Assembly: GCA_018402255.1 (NCBI GenBank)
Contig: JAGYIS010000008.1
Location: forward strand, 62,001-126,000
Origin: Marinobacter sp.
GTDB taxonomy: Bacteria; Pseudomonadota; Gammaproteobacteria; Pseudomonadales; Oleiphilaceae
Direction: 5' to 3'
Length of the DNA stretch: 64,000 bases
How positions within the stretch are numbered: the first letter of the stretch is position 1; each line of letters begins with the position of its first letter. Of this stretch, positions 18,393 to 27,016 are shown one piece after another. The position numbers and the translations under genes are program-made. The notes under the pieces were generated by a model. That model was not told where the DNA came from. It saw only the letters and a list, made by a program, of their open reading frames with translations, and did not search any database.

Positions 18393-18414
18393 CCGCCACG
18401 GAAAAGGAGAGCCT

Positions 18415-18930
18415 ATGCCGCCAGCGCCAGTATCACCTTTGATCACTGTTGTGTTCCGTGGCACGGTTCTGTTTGTGGTGTGGTGGGCGCTGACGCTGGG
18501 GGAGTCTTCCGGCCTGGCCTTTGGTGCCGTGGTGTCGGCTCTGGTGGCTGTCGTATCCCTGCGCCTGTTCCCCGCCTCAGGCTTTTCGGTCCGGCCAGCG
18601 GGGCTGATGCTGTTCCTTGGTTATTTCCTGTCCCGGTCGGTCGTGGCTGGTGTCGATGTGGCCCGGCGGCTGTTGTCGCCGGCCTTGCCGGTGCAGCCCG
18701 GTGAAATCACCCTGACGTTGAATTTGCCGGAAGGCAGCCCCCGCTGGTTGCTGGCGAACACCCTGTCTTTGATGCCCGGCACCCTCAGTATCCTGCTTGA
18801 AGGAAATCGGCTGACCTTGCATTGCCTGGATACCCGCGACCCGGTGGAGCGCGATGTGCGTGAAACCGAACGGCAGGTGGGCCGGGTGTTCGGGCTGGCG
18901 GTTGATGACTCTGCGGAGGCAGCCCGGTGA
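18415..18930 (+). CDS. mrpE: Mrp-type cation/proton antiporter subunit E
   Basis: First subunit of a multi-gene Mrp antiporter, 171 residues. MrpE is a small membrane protein needed for complex assembly. Hydrophobic helices lie in the first 90 residues. The family block is visible: YFLSRSVVAGVDVARRLLSP, then the soluble tail with ANTLSLMPGTLSILLEGNRL and the HCLDTRDP turn. ATG at 18415 sits four bases after AAGGAGA. A hairpin precedes it. The stop overlaps the mrpF start, as at most later junctions in this operon. Confidence 0.93.
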   Translation: MPPAPVSPLITVVFRGTVLFVVWWALTLGESSGLAFGAVVSALVAVVSLRLFPASGFSVRPAGLMLFLGYFLSRSVVAGVDVARRLLSPALPVQPGEITLTLNLPEGSPRWLLANTLSLMPGTLSILLEGNRLTLHCLDTRDPVERDVRETERQVGRVFGLAVDDSAEAAR

Positions 18931-19247
18931 CCCTGATGCTCCAGGCCGTTGCCGCCTTCCTGTTGTTGACGCTGCTGATTGCGCTGGTGCGGATCTGGCG
19001 TGGCCCGGCACCGGCAGACCGGATGCTGGCATCGCAGCTGTTCGGCACCACCGGGGTGGCGTTGTTGATGGTGCTGGCCCATGCCCAGTCCATGCCGACG
19101 CTGATGGATGTGGCGTTGATTCTGGCGGTGCTGTCCGTGCTGGCGATTGTGGCCTTTGTCACCCGGGTGGTGCGGATCGATCAGTCACCGCAGCGGCCGG
19201 ATTCGGATTCGGGTTCGGGTTCAGGTGCAGAGGTGCGCCATGACTGA
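18927..19247 (+). CDS. mrpF: Mrp antiporter subunit F
   Basis: Three-helix membrane subunit of 106 residues, typical of MrpF, with the signature VRIWRGPAPADRMLASQLFG after helix one and DVALILAVLSVLAIVAFVTR in helix three. GTG at 18927 overlaps the mrpE stop. The tail is unusual: after the last helix it runs into a Ser/Gly/Asp-rich stretch encoded by near-repeats of a TTCGGG hexamer. The end overlaps mrpG by eight bases. Confidence 0.92.
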   Translation: MTLMLQAVAAFLLLTLLIALVRIWRGPAPADRMLASQLFGTTGVALLMVLAHAQSMPTLMDVALILAVLSVLAIVAFVTRVVRIDQSPQRPDSDSGSGSGAEVRHD

Positions 19248-19560
19248 TTCCCTGATGTTTGTGATGCAGGCGGTGCTGCTGGTTTTGGGCTGCCTGTTCT
19301 TTGCGGTGGGCACTCTGGGGTTGTTCCGTTTCTCCGACACCCTGACCCGAATCCACGCGCTCACCAAGGTGGACAACCTGGGGCTTGGTTTCATAGTGCT
19401 GGCACTGTTACCGCTGGCACCTTCGCTGGCGGGCGGCCTGAAAACCCTGTTGATCTGGGCGGCGGCGCTGGCCGCCAGTGCCACCTCGGCCCATCTGATT
19501 GCCCGCGCCGTGCACGTTCGCCCGGAACCCCCTGAAACCGGGGAGGCCGACCATGATTGA
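19240..19560 (+). CDS. mrpG: Mrp antiporter subunit G
   Basis: Three-helix subunit of 106 residues. ATG at 19240 (MTDSLMF) was chosen because it overlaps the mrpF end and gives a normal length; longer in-frame readings run back through mrpF. The family block GTLGLFRFSDTLTRIHALTK, followed by DNLGLGFIVLA, is diagnostic for MrpG/MnhG/PhaG. The C-terminal helix (LLIWAAALAASATSAHLIAR) ends in a short polar tail. Confidence 0.93.
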   Translation: MTDSLMFVMQAVLLVLGCLFFAVGTLGLFRFSDTLTRIHALTKVDNLGLGFIVLALLPLAPSLAGGLKTLLIWAAALAASATSAHLIARAVHVRPEPPETGEADHD

Positions 19561-19810
19561 ATGGTTTCTGGATGGCATGCTGGTGCTGGCTTTGCTGACC
19601 ACCGCCGTGGCGGTGCTGGCGTCCCGGAACCTGTTCCGGGCAGTGGTCATGTTTATTGCCTTCGGCTTGCTGATGGCCCTGGCCTGGGTCCGTTTGCAGG
19701 CCCCGGACATCGCGTTGGCAGAAGCGGCCATAGGTGCCGGTCTGACCGGGGTGTTGCTGCTCGATGCCGCCCGGCATCTGGGGTACAGCCGGGGAGGGCG
19801 GCCGGAGTGA
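19553..19810 (+). CDS. DUF4040 subunit (MbhD-like; MrpA C-terminal-type module)
   Basis: Membrane protein of 85 residues with about three helices, matching the DUF4040 segment that forms part of the C-terminal region of MrpA in ordinary Mrp complexes and a separate subunit (MbhD) in archaeal membrane-bound hydrogenase. Key stretch: VVMFIAFGLLMALAWVRLQA followed by PDIALAEAAIGAGLTGVLLL, where the conserved acidic residues line the lateral cation path in related structures. ATG at 19553 overlaps the mrpG stop. As a stand-alone gene it shows that MrpA is split in this operon. Confidence 0.88.
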   Translation: MIEWFLDGMLVLALLTTAVAVLASRNLFRAVVMFIAFGLLMALAWVRLQAPDIALAEAAIGAGLTGVLLLDAARHLGYSRGGRPE

Positions 19811-20508
19811 TGCGTGCGTTGAGCGTCGTTACCATGACCGCCGTTTGCCTCGCCTTTGCCGGCTTGCTCGGGCTGGCCGTCTGGCACATTGCGGGCTCGC
19901 CAGCACCGGTGAACCTGCCGGGCCTGCTGGCGGAGAACCTCGATGCCAGCGGTGTTGAACATCCCATTACCGCTGTGCTGCTGAACTTTCGCAGCTACGA
20001 CACCCTGCTGGAAATTGGCGTTCTGGTGATTGCCGGTATTGCCGGGATATCCATGGCCAAAACCACGTCTCTGGAAGACCCGGACCTGCGCACCTCCGAC
20101 TCCCTGCTCTATGCCCTTCAGCGCTGGTTTGTGCCACTGATGCTGGTGCTGGCGGGCTACCTGCTCTGGGCCGGCTCCGACCGCCCGGGTGGGGCGTTTC
20201 AGGCGGGGGCCGTGCTCGCCGCCTCTGGTGTGATGATGCGCCTGGGCGGCATCCCCATGGATTTCCTGCGCCCCGGGGTGTTGTTACGCCTTGGCCTGGC
20301 CCTTGGCTTTACCGTGTTTCTGCTGGTGGCAGTGGCCAGTGCCCTGGCCGGAGAAGCATTCCTGGCCTACCCGGCAGGCTTTGCCAAGCCGCTGATTCTG
20401 GTGATCGAAACGGTGCTCACTTTCTCCATTGCCATGGTGCTGCTGGCACTGTTTGTCTCGGCGCCGGTTAACCGGGCGCAGGAACCGGAGGAGGGCGAAC
20501 ACGAATGA
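19810..20508 (+). CDS. Fused MbhE/MrpB-type antiporter subunit
   Basis: Membrane protein of 232 residues with two parts. Residues 1-90 resemble the last segment of MrpA, or MbhE (HPITAVLLNFRSYDTLLEIG, then VLVIAGIAGISM). Residues 95-232 are an MnhB/MrpB domain (RWFVPLMLVLAGYLLWAGSD, then PGGAFQAGAVLAASGVMMRL). So the pieces after DUF4040 in MrpA are joined here to MrpB. ATG at 19810 overlaps the preceding stop; GTG at 19807 is an alternative. The end overlaps mrpC. Confidence 0.88.
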   Translation: MRALSVVTMTAVCLAFAGLLGLAVWHIAGSPAPVNLPGLLAENLDASGVEHPITAVLLNFRSYDTLLEIGVLVIAGIAGISMAKTTSLEDPDLRTSDSLLYALQRWFVPLMLVLAGYLLWAGSDRPGGAFQAGAVLAASGVMMRLGGIPMDFLRPGVLLRLGLALGFTVFLLVAVASALAGEAFLAYPAGFAKPLILVIETVLTFSIAMVLLALFVSAPVNRAQEPEEGEHE

Positions 20509-20855
20509 CCATTCACCTGCTGTATGCCTTCGCTGGTGTGGCGCTGTGTGGCATCGGATTGTTCGGATTTATCCGGCTGGACCACCTGCTGAGGAAGCTG
20601 ATGGCCTTCAATCTGATGGGCTCCGGGGTGTTTCTGGTTATGGTTGGCCTCGCCCAGCGAGGCGGTCAGCCAGATCCTGTACCTCAGGCTTTGGTACTAA
20701 CTGGCATTGTGGTGGCGGTCGCAGCCACGGCACTGGCCGTAGTGCTGATTCGCCGTTACTACCATTTGTCTGGCCAGATCACGTTGGCCGAGCCGGGGCG
20801 AGAACCTGTAAAAAAGCCCGCTGCCGACGCGCACCGTGAGGGCCCGACTGAATGA
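20505..20855 (+). CDS. mrpC: Mrp antiporter subunit C (NuoK-like)
   Basis: NuoK-like subunit of 116 residues with three helices. Family pattern: GVALCGIGLFGFIRLDHLLRK, then MAFNLMGSGVFLVMVGLAQR and the PVPQALVLTGIVVAVAATAL segment with the PQALVLTAIV signature. Forms part of the membrane core linking the small subunits to the large antiporter subunits. ATG overlaps the previous stop, and its own stop overlaps mrpD. The Lys/Glu-rich tail is longer than in many homologues. Confidence 0.92.
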   Translation: MTIHLLYAFAGVALCGIGLFGFIRLDHLLRKLMAFNLMGSGVFLVMVGLAQRGGQPDPVPQALVLTGIVVAVAATALAVVLIRRYYHLSGQITLAEPGREPVKKPAADAHREGPTE

Positions 20856-22318
20856 CCCTGTGGTTAATGGCTGGCCTATTGTTTACGCCCCTGGCCTGGG
20901 CTGTGCTGACGCTCTTGGTGGATTTCCGCATGGGCCGGGCGGTGACCTGGCTGGGTATTCTGGTGCAGGTGCTGGTGTCGCTGGGTTTGTGGGCAGCTGT
21001 CGCCAGCGACGGCGGCTTTTACTACTTGCTCGGTGGCTGGCAGGCACCTCTGGGCATAGAGCTGCGCGTCGATGGTCTGGCGGTGACCTTTGTCTTGCTG
21101 ACCGCCTTGGTGGCAGCAGCCTGCGGCTGGCATGCAAGCGTCTATCTTGATCCCGGCAAAAGCTGGCATCGCTATTTCTGGCCTCTGTTCTGGTTTCTTT
21201 GGGCGGGCCTGAATGTGGTCTGGCTCGGCGGCGATCTGTTCAATTTGTATGTCGGGCTGGAGCTGATCAGCCTGGCGGCCGTTGGCCTGGTTGCCCTCGG
21301 GGGGCAGGCTGCGGCGTTGCGGGCGGCGATTCGTTACCTGATGGCCGCCTTGCTGGGCTCTCTGGCGTATCTGCTGGGGGTGGCGCTGATCTATGGCCAG
21401 TTTGGCACGCTTTCCCTCGCGGACGTTACCGCCTTGCTGAGCGATGGCACGGTTGCGGCCGGTCAGACTTTTCCACTGGTGTTGATGCTGTTCGGGCTGG
21501 CCCTTAAAACCGCGTTGTTCCCCATGCATGGCTGGTTGCCACCGGCCCATGGTATCGCCAAGTCGCCGGTCAGTGCCCTGTTGTCGGCGCTGGTGGTGAA
21601 AGCGTCGTTCTACATTGCTGCCCGGCTCTGGCTGGATCTGGGTGGGCACCTTGGTGGTTATGAGCTGGCTCAGTTGATAGGTGTGCTGGGCGGCTTGGCG
21701 GTGATCTGGGGCAGCTGGCTGGCCTTCCGGCAGACTAAGCTGAAACAGGTGGTGGCCTACTCGTCGGTAGCGCAGATTGGTTATCTGTTCTTGCTGTTTC
21801 CACTGACCTGGGGCGTGACCGACGCCATCTCCCTGCAGGCCCAACAAGGGATTACCCTGCAGGTCATCAGCCACGCCCTGGCCAAGGCCGCGATGTTCCT
21901 GGCGGCCGGTAATCTGATCATGTCGGTGGGCAGTAACCGGGTGGATGCTCTGGCCGGTGTCAGCCGATTTTTGCCGTTCTCGCTGTTCTCCTTCGGGCTG
22001 GCCGGGGTGTCGCTGATGGGCTTGCCGCCGACCGGTGGTTTTGCTGCCAAATGGTTGTTGCTGCAGGCCAGTCTGGCCAGTGGTCAATGGTGGTGGCTGG
22101 GGGTTCTGCTGGCGGGTGGTTTGCTGTCTGCGGCTTACGTGTTCCGGGTGTATCAGGCCTCGTTCATCGACAATACCGACACTGATCATTTTTTTCATCC
22201 GCCCAAAAGCCTGGAGGTGATTCCGCTAATTCTGGCCCTGCTGTCACTGGGCCTTGGTCTGGTGGCTGAGCCCGTATTGTCGGTAATGGCCTTGCCGTTT
22301 GAAGGGAGCAGTCGATGA
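20852..22318 (+). CDS. mrpD: Mrp antiporter subunit D (ND5-like, first of three)
   Basis: Proton-conducting antiporter subunit of 488 residues, related to complex I NuoL/M/N. About 14 helices. The essential residues are in place: Glu137 in NLYVGLELISLAAVGLVAL, the same position number as in well-studied MrpD, and the TM7-type Lys in LALKTALFPMHGWLPPAHG. The broken-helix motif KSPVSALLSALVVKASFY follows. ATGA overlap with the genes on both sides. The short stretch after SFIDNTDTDHFFHPPK is an amphipathic loop before the last helices. Confidence 0.93.
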   Translation: MTLWLMAGLLFTPLAWAVLTLLVDFRMGRAVTWLGILVQVLVSLGLWAAVASDGGFYYLLGGWQAPLGIELRVDGLAVTFVLLTALVAAACGWHASVYLDPGKSWHRYFWPLFWFLWAGLNVVWLGGDLFNLYVGLELISLAAVGLVALGGQAAALRAAIRYLMAALLGSLAYLLGVALIYGQFGTLSLADVTALLSDGTVAAGQTFPLVLMLFGLALKTALFPMHGWLPPAHGIAKSPVSALLSALVVKASFYIAARLWLDLGGHLGGYELAQLIGVLGGLAVIWGSWLAFRQTKLKQVVAYSSVAQIGYLFLLFPLTWGVTDAISLQAQQGITLQVISHALAKAAMFLAAGNLIMSVGSNRVDALAGVSRFLPFSLFSFGLAGVSLMGLPPTGGFAAKWLLLQASLASGQWWWLGVLLAGGLLSAAYVFRVYQASFIDNTDTDHFFHPPKSLEVIPLILALLSLGLGLVAEPVLSVMALPFEGSSR

Positions 22319-23811
22319 GCCTGAGTGTGCTGATGCCGGTGTTTGCTCTGATGACCTCCCTGCTGGCCTCGGTAGTTCTGTTTGCGTTGCCGGAAAAGGG
22401 CTACCGGCTCAGGACAACCATTAACCTGGTGGCCGCGGTGGTGAAAATTGCCCTTGTGGCGGTCATGATCTGGGGCATTGCCCGGGGCAGGGAATATGAA
22501 GCCGCCTTCACCATGCTGCCGGGTGTCGAATTCGTGCTGCGGGCCGATGCCCTGTCCATGCTGTTTGCCGGGCTGTCGGCCCTGTTGTGGTTGCTGACCA
22601 CCATCTATGCCGTGGGTTATCTGGAAGACTCCCCCAACCGCAGTCGTTTCTTCGGGTTTTTCAGCTTGTGTGTGGCCAGCACCATGGGCATCGCGCTTGC
22701 CGGCAACCTGTTCACCTTCTTTCTGTTCTACGAAATGCTCACCTTGTCTACCTACCCGCTGGTGGTGCATAGAGGCACGCGCAAGGCTCTCAGGGCGGGG
22801 CGTAACTATATAATCTACACCCTGACCGGTGGTGCAGTGTTGTTGCTCGCCATTGCCTGGTTACATGGTCTGGTGGGTGATCTGCGCTTTCAGGAGGGTG
22901 GCCACTTCGCCGGTGTGGATCCGTCGTTACAGGCGCCCCTGACCATTATCTTTGTGCTTTTGATGACCGGCTTGGGTGTTAAGGCAGCGTTGGTGCCGCT
23001 CCATGGCTGGCTGCCCCAGGCGATGGTGGCACCGGCGCCGGTCAGTGCCTTGCTGCACGCGGTAGCGGTGGTTAAAGCCGGCGCCTTTGGCATCATCCGG
23101 GTGGTCTTCGAAGTGTATGGCCTCGAAGCCGCGGAGGCCATGGGACTGCTGGCAGGGCTGGCACTGGTTGCGGCCTTTACCATTATCTATGGCTCTACCC
23201 GGGCGCTCTATCAGATTGACCTGAAACGACGGCTGGCGTTCTCGACGATCAGCCAGGTGTCTTACATCGTGTTGGGCCTGTGCCTGTTCGGGCCACTGGG
23301 CGTGATGGGTGGCCTGGTGCATCTGGTGCATCAGGGCATCATGAAAATCACCTTGTTCTTCTGTGCCGGCAACTACGCCGAAACCCTGGGCGTGCACCGT
23401 ATCGACGAACTGGATGGCGCGGGTAAGCGCATGCCGGGCACGTCGGTGGCGTTTACTCTCGGGGCGTTCGGCATGATTGGTGCGCCACCGTTGGCGGGCT
23501 TTATCACCAAGTGGACCATGGGCGCGGGTGCGCTCGAGGTGGGTATGGACTGGGTGGTGGCGGTTCTGGTGGTCAGTAGCTTGCTGAATGCCGCGTATTT
23601 TCTACCGATTCTGCATCGACTCTGGTTTGCCGAACAGCAACAGGCCTGGCCCCATGAGCGCCGTTGGGGCCGACTTGAAACCAGTCCCTGGTTGCTATGG
23701 CCGCCCCTGGTGACGGCGGTGCTGCTGGTGTTGGCGGGTATTCTTGCCAATGTGCCCTTCAGCCCACTGAGCTGGGCGGAACTGATTGTGTTGCGGGAGG
23801 TGGCGCTGTGA
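22315..23811 (+). CDS. ND5-like antiporter subunit (second of three; MrpA/D-type)
   Basis: Second large antiporter-type subunit, 498 residues, about 14 helices. Glu140 lies in LFTFFLFYEMLTLSTYPLVV and the pump Lys in LGVKAALVPLHGWLPQAMVA. The core PAPVSALLHAVAVVKAGAFG is closer to NuoL/M and the N-terminal half of MrpA than to mrpD next door, but it lacks MrpA's long C-terminal extension, whose parts are encoded by the small genes upstream. Probably a proton channel of the same complex. ATGA overlap at the start, GTGA at the end. Confidence 0.9.
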   Translation: MSLSVLMPVFALMTSLLASVVLFALPEKGYRLRTTINLVAAVVKIALVAVMIWGIARGREYEAAFTMLPGVEFVLRADALSMLFAGLSALLWLLTTIYAVGYLEDSPNRSRFFGFFSLCVASTMGIALAGNLFTFFLFYEMLTLSTYPLVVHRGTRKALRAGRNYIIYTLTGGAVLLLAIAWLHGLVGDLRFQEGGHFAGVDPSLQAPLTIIFVLLMTGLGVKAALVPLHGWLPQAMVAPAPVSALLHAVAVVKAGAFGIIRVVFEVYGLEAAEAMGLLAGLALVAAFTIIYGSTRALYQIDLKRRLAFSTISQVSYIVLGLCLFGPLGVMGGLVHLVHQGIMKITLFFCAGNYAETLGVHRIDELDGAGKRMPGTSVAFTLGAFGMIGAPPLAGFITKWTMGAGALEVGMDWVVAVLVVSSLLNAAYFLPILHRLWFAEQQQAWPHERRWGRLETSPWLLWPPLVTAVLLVLAGILANVPFSPLSWAELIVLREVAL

Positions 23812-25289
23812 TCTTCGCCTCTGCGCCGTTTGTTCTGCTCAGTGTTATGTTGCCGCTTGTTTCGGTGTTGTTGGCGCTGCGTGCCGATTGGCAACAGATC
23901 TATCGTTACTGCCTGCCAGTGTTGCCGTTGCCGGCCTTATTGATGGGCTTGTTGGCGGAGCCTGACTGGTGGCTGGAGTTGCCCGGGTTGATGATCGGCG
24001 GATTGTGGGGGGTGGACGACCTTCGTCGGGCCTTCCTGTTGTTGACTGCGACACTCTGGCTGATCGGTGGCGTGTTCGCCATCGGCTACCTGAAAGACCA
24101 CAAATTGCGCCGGTTCTGTGTGTTCTGGGCGCTGACACTGGCTGGCAATCTGGGCCTTGTGATTGCTCTGGACGTGGCCAGCTTTTACAGTTTTTTTGCC
24201 CTGATGACGTTTGCCGGTTATGGCCTGGTGGTGCACGAGGGCACTGATGAAGCCAACCGCGCGGGCCGGGTGTATCTGGCCATGGCCGTGGTGGGGGAGA
24301 TGGCGATACTGTCTGGCCTGCTGATGGCGGCTCAACTGGCGGGCAGTGGCTTACTGGCGGACTTGCCGGCAGCCATCGCCGATGCGGATCGACGCTGGTT
24401 GATCATGCTGTTGTTGCTGGCAGGTTTCGGGGTGAAGGCCGGTTTGCCGTTGTTGCACTTCTGGCTTCCGCTGGCGCATCCGGTAGCCCCGACACCGGCC
24501 AGTGCCGTGCTCAGTGGCGCCATGATCAAAGCCGGCCTGCTGGGCTGGCTGGTGACCCTGCCCTTCGGGGAGGTGTCTCTGCCGGATTGGGGCAACGGGT
24601 TGGTGCTGCTCGGAGCAGTGGGTTCGCTGGGTGGCGCCGCATTGGGCCTGTGCCAGCAGCGCCCGAAAGCGGTACTGGCCTATTCCAGTATCAGCCAGAT
24701 GGGGCTGATCACGTTGATGGTGGGCGCGGCACTGGCCAATGCAGAGGCTGCGGCACCGTTGTTTGCGGTGATGGCGCTGTACGTGTTGCATCATGGCCTG
24801 GCCAAGGGCAGCTTGTTTTTGTCTACAGGGATGGCGTTGCCGGCCAGCCGTGGCGGCCAGTGGCTGATGTGGTTGCTGATTGCGCTGCCGGGGCTGTCTC
24901 TGGCCGGTTTGCCGTTTACCAGTGGCGCTGCGAGTAAACTGGCGATGAAAGAGCTTCTCAAACCGGACCGCTTTGATTTCGCTATGGCCGCTTATTTATC
25001 CGTGCTGATGAGTGCCGGTGCTGTGGCTACCATGTTGCTGGTCTGGCGGTTTCTCTGGGTGCAGCGTGCGGGTGCCAGCACCGGTAGCAATCCTTCGTTT
25101 CTATGGCTTGGCTGGGGCTTGGCGACGGCCGCCAGTGTTGTCCTGTTCTGGTTGTTGCCCTGGCATGCCGACGTTCCGCAAAAAGCCTGGTTGAGCGCCA
25201 TGGTGCAGGACGCCTGGAGTCTGTTCTGGCCCATTCTGGTGGCCACGCTGTTAGCGGCCGTGGCGTTGCGTTTAGTCAAACAGCGATAG
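23808..25289 (+). CDS. ND5-like antiporter subunit (third of three), TM5 Glu missing
   Basis: Third large antiporter-like subunit, 493 residues, GTG start overlapping the previous stop; longer readings from an upstream ATG run through the preceding gene. The TM7-type Lys is kept (GFGVKAGLPLLHFWLPLAHP), as is the PTPASAVLSGAMIKAG motif. The TM5 glutamate found in the two sister subunits is replaced by Ala near residue 131 (SFYSFFALMTFAGYGLVV). Either this subunit does not pump or it uses another acidic residue. Last gene of the operon; its final 18 bases overlap the convergent cryptochrome gene. Confidence 0.88.
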   Translation: MIFASAPFVLLSVMLPLVSVLLALRADWQQIYRYCLPVLPLPALLMGLLAEPDWWLELPGLMIGGLWGVDDLRRAFLLLTATLWLIGGVFAIGYLKDHKLRRFCVFWALTLAGNLGLVIALDVASFYSFFALMTFAGYGLVVHEGTDEANRAGRVYLAMAVVGEMAILSGLLMAAQLAGSGLLADLPAAIADADRRWLIMLLLLAGFGVKAGLPLLHFWLPLAHPVAPTPASAVLSGAMIKAGLLGWLVTLPFGEVSLPDWGNGLVLLGAVGSLGGAALGLCQQRPKAVLAYSSISQMGLITLMVGAALANAEAAAPLFAVMALYVLHHGLAKGSLFLSTGMALPASRGGQWLMWLLIALPGLSLAGLPFTSGAASKLAMKELLKPDRFDFAMAAYLSVLMSAGAVATMLLVWRFLWVQRAGASTGSNPSFLWLGWGLATAASVVLFWLLPWHADVPQKAWLSAMVQDAWSLFWPILVATLLAAVALRLVKQR

Positions 25290-26792
25290 CTGATTGTCAG
25301 GACGTTGGCTGCTGGTGGCCTTGGGTCGTGTCTGATGCGGTCCTTTGCGGCTGCCGTGACGGTCCAGAACACGGCCGGTTTCTTCGCGGCTGACGTATTG
25401 CTTGCGAAAATCCCCTACCGCCTTGCGCGCGGCGCGGGCAGCCTGCTCATGGTCACACACCGGGGCTGTGTAGGTATTGCCGCCGAAGCGGGCCTTCTGT
25501 GTCGGCGTCATCAGCCAGGGGGTGTGAATCATCTCGGTGGGTACGCCGGCCAGCTCAGGAATCCAGCGGCGGATGAACTCGCCCTCCGGGTCCAGTTTCT
25601 GGCTCTGTAATACCGGGTTGTAGATACGCAGGGCATTGATGCCAGTCAGGCCGGATTGCATTTGAGTTTGGGAGTAGTGAATGCCGGGCTCGAAATCGGT
25701 GAACAGTCGGGCCAGGTGCAGGGCCGGATCACGCCAGTGCAGCCAAAACTGATAACTGGCCACGGCCATCAACATGGCGCGCATCCGGAAATTGATCCAG
25801 CCGGTGTGTTGCAACGCTCGCATGCAGGCGTCCACCAGCGGCCAGCCGGTCAGGCCTTCCTGCCAGCGCTGCAATCGCTCTGAATCGTTCGGCCCTGTTT
25901 TCATCCCCTCCAGTTCCCGATGCATGGCGCGAAATTCCAGCTCCGGCTCGTCTTCCAGCTTCTGGATAAAGTGGCAATGCCAATGCAGGCGCGAGCGAAA
26001 GCTGGTCAGGCTTTTCTTCTTTCGGGGCAGGCTGTTGCGGTGCTCCCCGGCAATTTTGGCGCTCTGATACACCTCGCGCAGGCTGACGGTGCCGTAGGCC
26101 AGGTGAGGGCTGAGGCGGGAACAGGCGCGGACCGCCGTCAGGGGGCTGGAAATGTTGTACTGGTAGCCCACGCAGCGACGGTCAAGGAAAGACGCCAGCA
26201 GCTTCTCTCCCCGCAGGCTGCCGCCAGCCTGACGGTCCGGGCAGCGATCGGGTCGCGCAAACGCAGGTGCAGTGGCGTCGGGCCGGGGCAGGTGTGAGGG
26301 GTCGATGGCAGGAATGGCCGCTGGCGCGTCCAATACCGGTTGGCGCATCAGTTTGCTCCAGGCCTTGTCCCAGACATCCCGGTCTTTCAGTCGCCGTACC
26401 ACGCCAAACTGGTGCCATTCCCGGAACTCAACTCCGGCTTCCGAACACCAGTCGATCACGGATTTGTCTCTCTCAAACGTCCACAAACCACCGGTTTCCT
26501 GGTGGCAGAACACACGCCCGATGGCGTGGCATTCCCGGAGCTGTTTGAGTGCGCTGACGACCGACCCGCGCATTACCAGCAGCTGGCTACCGGCTTTGCG
26601 TAACTGCTGTTGCAGATCGTTCAGCGAATCCTGAATGAAGTCCCATTGGCGCCCACTGGTATCGGGTTGGTGCCAGTATTCGTCTTCGATCACGTATAAC
26701 GGGATCACCGGCTCGCCCAAGGTTGCTGCAGCTACCAGGGGTGCGTGATCGCGGGTGCGCAAGTCGCGCTTGTACCACACCACCGTGGTCAT
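25272..26792 (-). CDS. Cryptochrome/DNA photolyase family protein
   Basis: Flavoprotein of 506 residues with an N-terminal photolyase alpha/beta domain ([19 protein letters not shown]) and a C-terminal FAD domain ([55 protein letters not shown]). These helices bind FAD and the lesion in CPD and (6-4) photolyases; repair of UV dimers or light sensing is expected, but which cannot be decided from sequence. The protein ends in a basic tail of about 50 residues ([14 protein letters not shown]). The ATG overlaps the stop of a DUF2256 mini-gene, so the two are co-translated. Confidence 0.9.
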   Translation of the reverse strand: MTTVVWYKRDLRTRDHAPLVAAATLGEPVIPLYVIEDEYWHQPDTSGRQWDFIQDSLNDLQQQLRKAGSQLLVMRGSVVSALKQLRECHAIGRVFCHQETGGLWTFERDKSVIDWCSEAGVEFREWHQFGVVRRLKDRDVWDKAWSKLMRQPVLDAPAAIPAIDPSHLPRPDATAPAFARPDRCPDRQAGGSLRGEKLLASFLDRRCVGYQYNISSPLTAVRACSRLSPHLAYGTVSLREVYQSAKIAGEHRNSLPRKKKSLTSFRSRLHWHCHFIQKLEDEPELEFRAMHRELEGMKTGPNDSERLQRWQEGLTGWPLVDACMRALQHTGWINFRMRAMLMAVASYQFWLHWRDPALHLARLFTDFEPGIHYSQTQMQSGLTGINALRIYNPVLQSQKLDPEGEFIRRWIPELAGVPTEMIHTPWLMTPTQKARFGGNTYTAPVCDHEQAARAARKAVGDFRKQYVSREETGRVLDRHGSRKGPHQTRPKATSSQRPDNQLSLFD

Positions 26793-26944
26793 GCTGAGGC
26801 GCCTCCAGCTTCACTCCGGGCACGCCGGCACCGTTCGCTGCAGTAGCGAACATGGTCCCAGTCCTTTGCCCATTTCTTGCGCCAGGTGAAGGGGCGCTGG
26901 CAGATCGGGCAGGTTTTTTCAGGCAGGTTCGGTTTTTTGTGCAT
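26789..26944 (-). CDS. DUF2256 zinc-ribbon-like mini-protein
   Basis: Protein of 51 residues starting [18 protein letters not shown]. Two Cys pairs, CPIC and YCSERC, frame an aromatic-basic core [15 protein letters not shown], the DUF2256 pattern and a likely zinc ribbon. Function is unknown. The stop overlaps the photolyase-family ATG (ATGA), so the gene is the first of a two-gene operon. DUF2256 genes commonly sit beside cryptochrome or photolyase genes, which suggests a linked role such as nucleic-acid binding; that is inference. Confidence 0.9.
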   Translation of the reverse strand: MHKKPNLPEKTCPICQRPFTWRKKWAKDWDHVRYCSERCRRARSEAGGASA

Positions 26945-27016
26945 CGACGTTTTATGGGTTTAACTGAAAGAGTGGGTTTCGCTTTTATACGTCTCTGATG
27001 TGTCACGGGTTTTCTT

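Noticed and set aside
20876..22198. Minus-strand frame of 440 codons opposite mrpD
   Set aside because: Extreme Gln/Arg/His composition and position opposite a firm gene; treated as a shadow.
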